From contig JBBDHG010000008.1 of NCBI GenBank assembly GCA_037951165.1, forward strand, positions 3,219,501 through 3,283,500: a stretch of 64,000 nucleotides of DNA. Direction: 5' to 3'. Positions 60,501-64,000 of this stretch are shown in pieces (within the stretch, counting starts at the first letter, position 1; every line of letters starts with the position of its first letter). A program made the position numbers and the translations under genes. The stretch comes from Lophius americanus. Lineage: Eukaryota; Chordata; Actinopteri; Lophiiformes; Lophiidae. Under the pieces are notes generated by a model. The model was not told where the DNA came from, did not search any database, and saw only the letters and a list, made by a program, of their open reading frames with translations.

Positions 60501-61820
60501 CACTGAGCTTAAGCTGCCCTATATTATACAAATGCAATATCTTTGAGCTACCAAGATCAGAACATCGCGCCTTAAACTGTTACTGACATTTAAACTTTTT
60601 ATGTTAAGAAATGGACCAAAAAGTAATTCAGGAATTATAGTGACCCTCGAACCCTCTCCTAGACCTCTGGGGGTAGAAGCCCCTGCAGTTTGAACAAATT
60701 ATCATTTTAGATTAAATAGCACTTCCCCTTGGGAAGTGGTATCTTCTCTTTCATAATCAATTTTATGATGGATGTGATGTACTTTTCATGGTCTGGGAGG
60801 CAATAACTGGACTGGGACTGTATTTATGTAATACCAGTCAAAGGTTTCAACAGTTACCATTAAAGTTATTAGGTGCATCCTGCTTTCAGTATAATTAAAA
60901 CTGCCAATTAAAAAGTCAGGTTACAGTGGAATGATAAATGATTCAACATAATTTTCATTAAATGTAGCGTTTTGTATTCATTTTCTTTATCTTTTCTAAC
61001 TGTTTTTGTTTGATTTGGTATTTCAAAGAGCTGGAAATCCTAAATTGTTCCAATAAACCTGATATAGAATGCATCCACCTGTATTCAGAAGCCTAAGCCT
61101 ATGTTTGGGTCAGGCTTCTCTGGAGTTTTATAATCCTGATGAAGCTCAGGCTGCTAAAATAGGCCAGATGATGGTTTAAACCTTCTCTGGACATATATAT
61201 CATGATTATTTCAGGAAGTAGTCGTGATCAGAGGGAAGAAAATTCGTTTAAGCAGCTTTGATGATGAGTTTAAAGCCTGACACATGGGACTGATCTGGAC
61301 TGCTGATATTTTGACAAATGGTTTGGAACTCGCTAGCAAAAAAGGCTAAGCTAACATAGCATCGTCACTCGTATGTTCAAATTCTACTATGGTGACGCCA
61401 TGACCCGCCTACTCTGTCTCTGATTGACTCTCTTCATATTGTTACCCTAAACCAGCCAATATTGCTAACTCAGGAAGTAAGTACTGGCCAATCAAGGACA
61501 GAGAATGCTGGATCATGCCTTCACCCCAGTGGTTTAATGCTGGCTAGTTAGCGATAGCATGCTAATAAATTCAAACACTCTTAGCCAGTGGAAAGAGGAT
61601 TTGTCATCTTACCAGATACGAGCCATTCCCCGCCGTTGTTGGAAAACTCAATGGCGTTGACGCAGCCGAAATGTCCGAGCATATCCTTCTTATAGAGACT
61701 GGTGCAGCCTGCCAGCCTGCGTCTCTGGAATTCATCCTTCATTAGCGGCTGTCCAGACATCTCTCTGCGGGAAAGAAAGCCCACCGTAGAGCGCATTCCG
61801 CAGCCCTGCAGCGGCTTCAT
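44261..61820 (-). CDS. dcaf5: DDB1- and CUL4-associated factor 5 (WD40 substrate receptor), complete nine-exon CDS
   Basis: The CDS joins 61820-61613, 59903-59760, 57395-57359, 57225-57086, 55756-55627, 53998-53785, 49183-49117, 47717-47590 and 45553-44261 on the minus strand. All introns are GT/AG, phases match, and the total is 2361 nt (786 aa plus stop). The protein follows vertebrate DCAF5 throughout: an N-terminal leader, WD40 blades over about residues 50-360, then a long Ser/acidic low-complexity tail ending SSEKKLKT as in human. WDTR (168-171) and WDIR (213-216) are the WDxR motifs typical of DDB1-binding DCAFs. DCAF5 is known as a substrate receptor of CRL4 E3 ligase, acting mainly in the nucleus; that role is family knowledge. 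Human DCAF5 is about 940 aa, so this one is shorter, all in the tail. The ATG at 61820 has A at -3 and fits the human N-terminus (MRS.VGFLS); in-frame codons just upstream are GTG, not ATG. Neighbour: actn1, same strand, 19 kb downstream. Confidence 0.97.
46820..46885 (+). mobile_element. LINE/SINE tail-like fragment
   Basis: GGCCCCGGCAAGTAAATTTC followed by TTGGTATTAATAAAGTATAA. The phrase GGCCCCGACAAGTAAA also occurs at about 16680-16695. Inside dcaf5 intron 8. Confidence 0.4.
47590..47717 (-). CDS. dcaf5: dcaf5 exon 8, residues 315-356
   Basis: 128 nt between CCTTCAAG|GAGG and ATCAAG|GTCAGT encode the last WD blade: VVNGAFMVLKGHRSIVNQV and YMICSSGVEKVIK, nearly identical to human DCAF5. 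Phase 0 at the 3' end. Intron 8 (47589-45554, 2.0 kb) has a LINE/SINE-tail-like stretch near 46820-46885 and a Tc1/mariner-end-like start at 46981. Confidence 0.97.
49117..49183 (-). CDS. dcaf5: dcaf5 exon 7, residues 292-313
   Basis: 67 nt between TTACTCAG|TAC and GCAG|GTGAGT encode YILSGSDDFNLYMWKIPKDP, matching human YILSGSDDFNLYMW; this is the end of a WD blade. Intron 7 is 49116-47718 (1.4 kb), without a recognised repeat. Confidence 0.96.
49828..49880. repeat. Overlapping inverted repeats able to form alternative hairpins
   Basis: CTCCTCTAACAGG (49828-49840) pairs perfectly with CCTGTTAGAGGAG (49857-49869). GGTGTTAGACCCCTCCT (49843-49859) pairs with AGGAGGGTCTAACACC (49865-49880) with one bulge. 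The two stems share bases 49857-49869, so only one can form at a time. In dcaf5 intron 6. Confidence 0.85.
49919..50378. other. Unidentified open region in dcaf5 intron 6, part of a dispersed repeat
   Basis: Two overlapping frames of about 100-118 codons are open on opposite strands here (minus 49919-50224, plus 50022-50378). Neither shows a domain I recognise. The right part (about 50207-50312) matches 19834-19945 (ATGAAAAGCTT, AACCAGCCAAGGTACC, ACACCCTCAGC-like), so this is probably an old repeat, perhaps once coding. It ends in a C13 run at about 50348-50360. Confidence 0.45.
51655..52272 (+). mobile_element. L2-type LINE 3' end
   Basis: Starts with the decayed end of a reverse-transcriptase ORF (LWNNLL, HFKGGLTPSSLIKLIIK-like on the plus strand, 51665-51765). 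It continues through the 3' UTR with GGTTTCTGCCTGTTAAAAGG, CATTTTCTTCCTCAACACTG and TTTGCTCATGGGGGAACTGC, to a terminal TTTAGCGCAATATAAAGAAG and TTGACTTGACT. Inside dcaf5 intron 6, opposite to the gene. Confidence 0.75.
52935..53565. mobile_element. Fold-back (MITE-like) element, copy 2
   Basis: The left arm has GAAAACGCTGCAACTTAC, CAGGCAAATTAAGAAAATG and TCAATTTGACAAC. The right arm (from about 53395) carries the inverted counterparts AATGTGTTGTGGCTTTGG, ATTGATGAAGATGTCATCCA and AAATTTGCAAGCGTGTTTGT. The same blocks in the same order make up the arms of copy 1 (11915-12600), while the interiors differ. Lies in dcaf5 intron 6. Confidence 0.68.
53785..53998 (-). CDS. dcaf5: dcaf5 exon 6, residues 221-291
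   Basis: The acceptor CTCTCAG|CTCCTT and donor GATCAG|GTCGGT bound 214 nt. It encodes LRYGGSMSLQSAMSVRFN, the RRRLPPVLYELHSRLP segment and NSCTMKSCCFAGDKDQ, all close to human. It ends in phase 0. Intron 6 (53784-49184) is the largest at 4.6 kb; it contains a fold-back element, an L2-type LINE tail, a shared repeat segment and an unusual double-hairpin sequence. Confidence 0.97.
55627..55756 (-). CDS. dcaf5: dcaf5 exon 5, residues 178-219
   Basis: The acceptor TTCCTGTAG|AGCCG and donor CGAAG|GTAAGG bound 130 nt encoding PFCLASYPSAFHSVMFNPVE and then GVGLWDIRKPR, which is WD blade 4. WDIR at residues 213-216 is the second WDxR motif, conserved with human DCAF5. Intron 5 (55626-53999, 1.6 kb) shows a C-run near 54577 and nothing else recognised. 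Confidence 0.97.
57086..57225 (-). CDS. dcaf5: dcaf5 exon 4, residues 131-176
   Basis: The acceptor TTTCTGCAG|GAGAG and donor GCAG|GTACGC bound 140 nt. It encodes WD blade 3 with SVSPVNDNVFASSSDDGR followed by VLIWDTREPP. WDTR at residues 168-171 is a candidate DDB1-contact WDxR motif. Intron 4 is 57085-55757 (1.3 kb), with no recognisable gene or repeat. Confidence 0.97.
57359..57395 (-). CDS. dcaf5: dcaf5 exon 3, 37-nt micro-exon
   Basis: Only 37 nt, between CTTTCAG| and CG|GTTAGT. It encodes NDEQVILHDVE, the end of WD blade 2, identical to human over this stretch. It is too short for any ORF scan but is required by phase: exon 2 leaves 1 nt and exon 4 needs 2. Intron 3 (57358-57226) is only 133 bp, the smallest in the gene. 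Confidence 0.95.
57750..57845 (+). repeat. Short dispersed repeat remnant (GGATAAG...GGATAATGG type)
   Basis: CCTGTCCCCGATAAGGATAA followed by GAGGTTACGGATAATGG is a decayed form of a repeat end very frequent in fish genomes. A weaker relative is at about 5447-5530. In dcaf5 intron 2. Confidence 0.5.
58758..58985 (+). mobile_element. tRNA-derived SINE, head shortened
   Basis: GGGGCAGGTGTAGCTCGGTG begins the tRNA head. The B-box region is deleted before CCCCTGCAGTCTATATATC. The core CAAAGTGTCCTCGAAAAAGA, CCTGAAACCCTATTTGCTAC, ATGCTCCTCAGGG and TCAAATGCAGAGAAC follows. Confidence 0.75.
59760..59903 (-). CDS. dcaf5: dcaf5 exon 2, residues 70-117
   Basis: The acceptor TTCTCAG|GAGGAGAC and donor GGTG|GTAAGAG bound 144 nt encoding GGDDRRVLLWHMEKAIHTR through LKGEHLSNIFCLAF to KVFSGG: the end of blade 1 and most of blade 2. 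The match to human DCAF5 is very high. Intron 2 (59759-57396, about 2.4 kb) carries a SINE at 58758-58985 and a short repeat remnant near 57750-57845. Confidence 0.97.
60318..60525 (-). mobile_element. tRNA-derived SINE with intact Pol III boxes
   Basis: On the minus strand: AGCTTAAGCTCAGTGGGTAG (A box), GTGTTCGAGCCC (B box), CTTGACCAAGACCGTGG, then CCCGGGCACTTTACAGGC and CTCCCTCAGGGAAGG. Inserted in dcaf5 intron 1 in the gene's orientation. Confidence 0.78.
61613..61820 (-). CDS. dcaf5: dcaf5 exon 1 (coding part), residues 1-69 plus 1 nt
   Basis: It encodes MKPLQGCGMRSTVGFLS and runs to NNGGEWLVS, including the conserved LGHFGCVNAIEFS start of WD blade 1. The donor is CTG|GTAAGA at 61612 and the exon ends in phase 1. 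Intron 1 is about 1.7 kb (61612-59904); it contains a tRNA-derived SINE at 60318-60525 and is otherwise ordinary AT-rich sequence with a short AAT repeat near 60015. Confidence 0.96.
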
Positions 61821-62030
61821 TTTCACCACAATGCTCTAGATTCACCGCTGTGTTCGTGTTCTTCGGTTAACGTGACTGGTCCTGTGGTTCTACATGATGA
61901 TGGGTCCCTGTTTGTAGATGACGACGTTGTTAAGTGGCTCCTTCGTCTCTCGGTGGTCCCAGCAGCAGCTTCCTGCTCTGGAGGAGGATCTCTCTCTCCC
62001 CCTGTCTGTCACTCTACGGAGGACCAAAAA
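61821..62030 (-). promoter_or_regulatory. dcaf5: dcaf5 5' leader and likely proximal promoter
   Basis: This 200-bp stretch is richer in GC and CpG than its surroundings and contains a GA-rich run on the minus strand (near 61990-62000), as is common in vertebrate 5' UTRs. No TATA box is seen in a plausible place. The exact start site cannot be read from the sequence. Confidence 0.45.
61890..61895 (-). promoter_or_regulatory. Minimal start-stop upstream ORF (ATGTAG) in dcaf5 5' leader
   Basis: On the minus strand an ATG directly followed by TAG lies 72 nt upstream of the dcaf5 ATG, in the sequence CATCATCATGTAGAAC. No splice acceptor consensus separates them, so it should be in the 5' UTR if transcription starts further up. 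Start-stop elements are known to stall ribosomes in other genes; its effect here is inferred. Confidence 0.5.
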
Positions 62031-62150
62031 TGACACAAGGATAACTAAATACGTGTAGAAATACAGAAATTAACTGGAACATTTCTCGAGAAATATGAAT
62101 GTGTCTGGTGGTTGAATTGAAGCACCTGTGTGATCTGGGATTGTTTCAAT

Positions 62151-62710
62151 GTTTCATGACTAAACTTTTTCACTATAAAAATTAAGACTTTCAATGCATT
62201 ATCCTGGACTGTTTCAACTGTATGATCCTTACTAAATTTACTCCTCTGGGGATTAATAAATTGTTTCTATCCTATTTTTGACTGATTCACTGTATGGAAA
62301 TAGACTGTTTCGCTGAATTAAACTGGACTGTTTTTATCAGTGTGAACCTGGACTGTTTCACTGCAAGAAACGTGACTGTTAAGTATGTGAACCCAGACTC
62401 TAGAATGAACGATCCTGATGATGATAGATGATGATGATTGATTCATAGCATGAACATGGGCGATTTCACATACTTTTAGAACCTAGGTTCAATAAATAGC
62501 TCTGGACTGTTTCACCTATAACTAAACTTTTACACTATAAGAATTAAAACTGTTTCAATAAATTATCCCTAACCGTTTAAATAAATGTGCCTGAGCATTT
62601 GTGTAAACCTGCACTGTTTCACTATAAAAAAACATGACTGTTAGGTGTGTGAATTCCGATTCTTTAAATGAATGATCCTGGATCGTTTCACTGCATGAAC
62701 ATTGGCCATC
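62151..62710 (+). repeat. Degenerate tandem repeat with higher-order structure, upstream of dcaf5
   Basis: Variants of GGACTGTTTCACTGTATGAA recur about a dozen times. Larger blocks also repeat: TAAACTTTTTCACTATAA (62161) against TAAACTTTTACACTATAA (62523), and CGTGACTGTTAAGTATGTGA (62371) against CATGACTGTTAGGTGTGTGA (62633). The block spacings of about 362 and 262 bp suggest an old duplicated minisatellite with deletions. A LINE-tail-like GGGGATTAATAAATTG occurs at about 62247. Confidence 0.7.
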
Positions 62711-62719
62711 ATCCTGCAG

Positions 62720-64000
62720 AGAGGAATCCCACAGTAACTGAACGATCTGAACGTGATACTGGCAAGTCCTGACGGGACCCCCCCATACAGACATGAGAAT
62801 AAAACATCATGATCAGATGAAGAGGGAGATGGGGCGGCACAGTGGAGTAACTACGAGAACGGACGTAAGGTCCATCCAGGTATATACGTCCTTATCGTTC
62901 AATGACCCTCGGTGCTCCATGCCGCCGCTCTCCACCTCCCACCTCTGACCTTGGTATTCCACTGTGCAGGAAGAAACCTGTCTGCTCACACTAGAAGGGT
63001 GCCCACTCCCACCAGCTTCATTGACCCACATGTTGACATTATAAATTACATGATGTGCAGCATGAGCAATAGGAAACCAATCAGTGATATCACCATTGAA
63101 AAAAATGTTTTAATTAATGCGTACGCCCCCGGGTAAGATGCCGAACTGGACGACCGCCTTTAGCTAAATCTGCCACTGAGTAGAAAAATATAAGTGATAG
63201 GAGTCGTATTGAAGCAACTACGATGAAATTGGAAAAACTTTAGGTCAGACTGGACCATAAACAGAGTACAATAATAGTACTCAGTGTTACTGAGTGTGAA
63301 GCGTCACATTGGCATACACCTTGATATGAAATGAAGTAGACATAATACTAGTATTTCTTTAAGAATGCCACATTGCCATGGTTACATATTTATCTCAGAG
63401 AGGATGCCATTTAATTTCAAAAACTGTTTCTCTAATAATTAATAGTTTACAAGAATAATAATTCATTATTATAATTACTAAAACGTATAGCAGAGCAGTG
63501 ATAGAAAAACACAACATGTTTATAACAATTGCAGTCAGTGTGATGTATTAATGTAGAAATAAATTGATGAAGTATTATAGAAATAAATAACTACATTTAG
63601 AAACAAATAAATACATGTAGAAATAAATAATCAAATAAATGCAAAAATACAGTAACCATAAATCAATAAACGTAGTTGAACCAAAACTAAATATACCAAT
63701 ACAAAAAACATTGAATTTAAAGATACATAATGAAATGTAATTCCACCTCGTACATGGGAGGTGGCCAGCGGTCGGGTTTTGCAACTTTCTGGTGTTGTAA
63801 GAGTATTTTCTTCTGCAAAGTTGTTTTTTGTGATGTGTAGTTGTTCCTGGTTGTTTGTTCCCATGATGCCAGTGAGAGTCTTAGTCCGTCAAATAAATCA
63901 ATCAATAAATATTGTTAAAATATCATTTACATAAGATGTCAACCAATTAAACAAACGATACGGGGCAATAATTCGACAGGCATAATCCCAATAATAAAAG
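62720..64000. other. DNA upstream of dcaf5, no gene recognised
   Basis: A minus-strand frame at 62813-63031 (72 codons) has balanced composition (VEYQGQRWEVESGG, DKDVYTWMDL) but no family I recognise; the start GGGGCGGCACAGTGG resembles heads of fish repeats. The rest (63060-64000) is AT-rich with AAATAAAT runs at 63555-63640. Confidence 0.4.

Noticed and set aside
1..64000. CRISPR arrays, operons, prophage or bacterial-type systems
   Set aside because: No regularly spaced direct repeats of that type and no dense gene layout; introns and repeats show a vertebrate nuclear origin.

Overview
This is vertebrate nuclear DNA, almost certainly from a teleost fish. It is AT-rich and intron-rich, has no bacterial-style gene packing, and is full of fish-type repeats: tRNA-headed SINEs, RTE-, L2- and L1-type LINE relics, Tc1 and hAT relics, fold-back elements and microsatellites. 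Only two host protein-coding genes can be supported, both on the minus strand: the first coding exon of alpha-actinin-1 (actn1, 25029-25133) and a complete nine-exon dcaf5 gene (44261-61820). Adjacent same-strand ACTN1 and DCAF5 is also the human 14q24 arrangement, so this is conserved synteny. Layout: 1-25028 is the 5' part of actn1 intron 1, which runs off the left edge; no second actn1 exon is visible. It holds SINEs, a 37-bp near-perfect palindrome, a fold-back element, two copies of a common fish dispersed repeat and a duplicated segment split by a young RTE-derived insertion. 25029-25540 is the actn1 first exon, 5' leader and probable promoter. 25540-44100 is the intergenic spacer, carrying an L2-type LINE with a decayed SGNH-esterase ORF, an L1-type relic, a Tc1 transposase relic, a hAT-like element with terminal inverted repeats, and two opposed RTE-clade fragments. 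44104-61820 is dcaf5 with repeats in its introns. 61820-62030 is its 5' leader, and 62030-64000 is upstream DNA with a degenerate tandem repeat. The two genes work separately. Alpha-actinin-1 is an F-actin crosslinker. DCAF5 is a WD40 substrate receptor for CUL4-DDB1 ubiquitin ligase. The dcaf5 model was built exon by exon: all eight introns have GT/AG ends, phases agree, and the spliced CDS is 2361 nt (786 aa plus stop). I found no convincing new biological system. The items most worth a second look are the filled/empty insertion site at 23 kb, the fold-back element family, mutually exclusive hairpins in a dcaf5 intron, and tiny upstream ORFs in both gene leaders.
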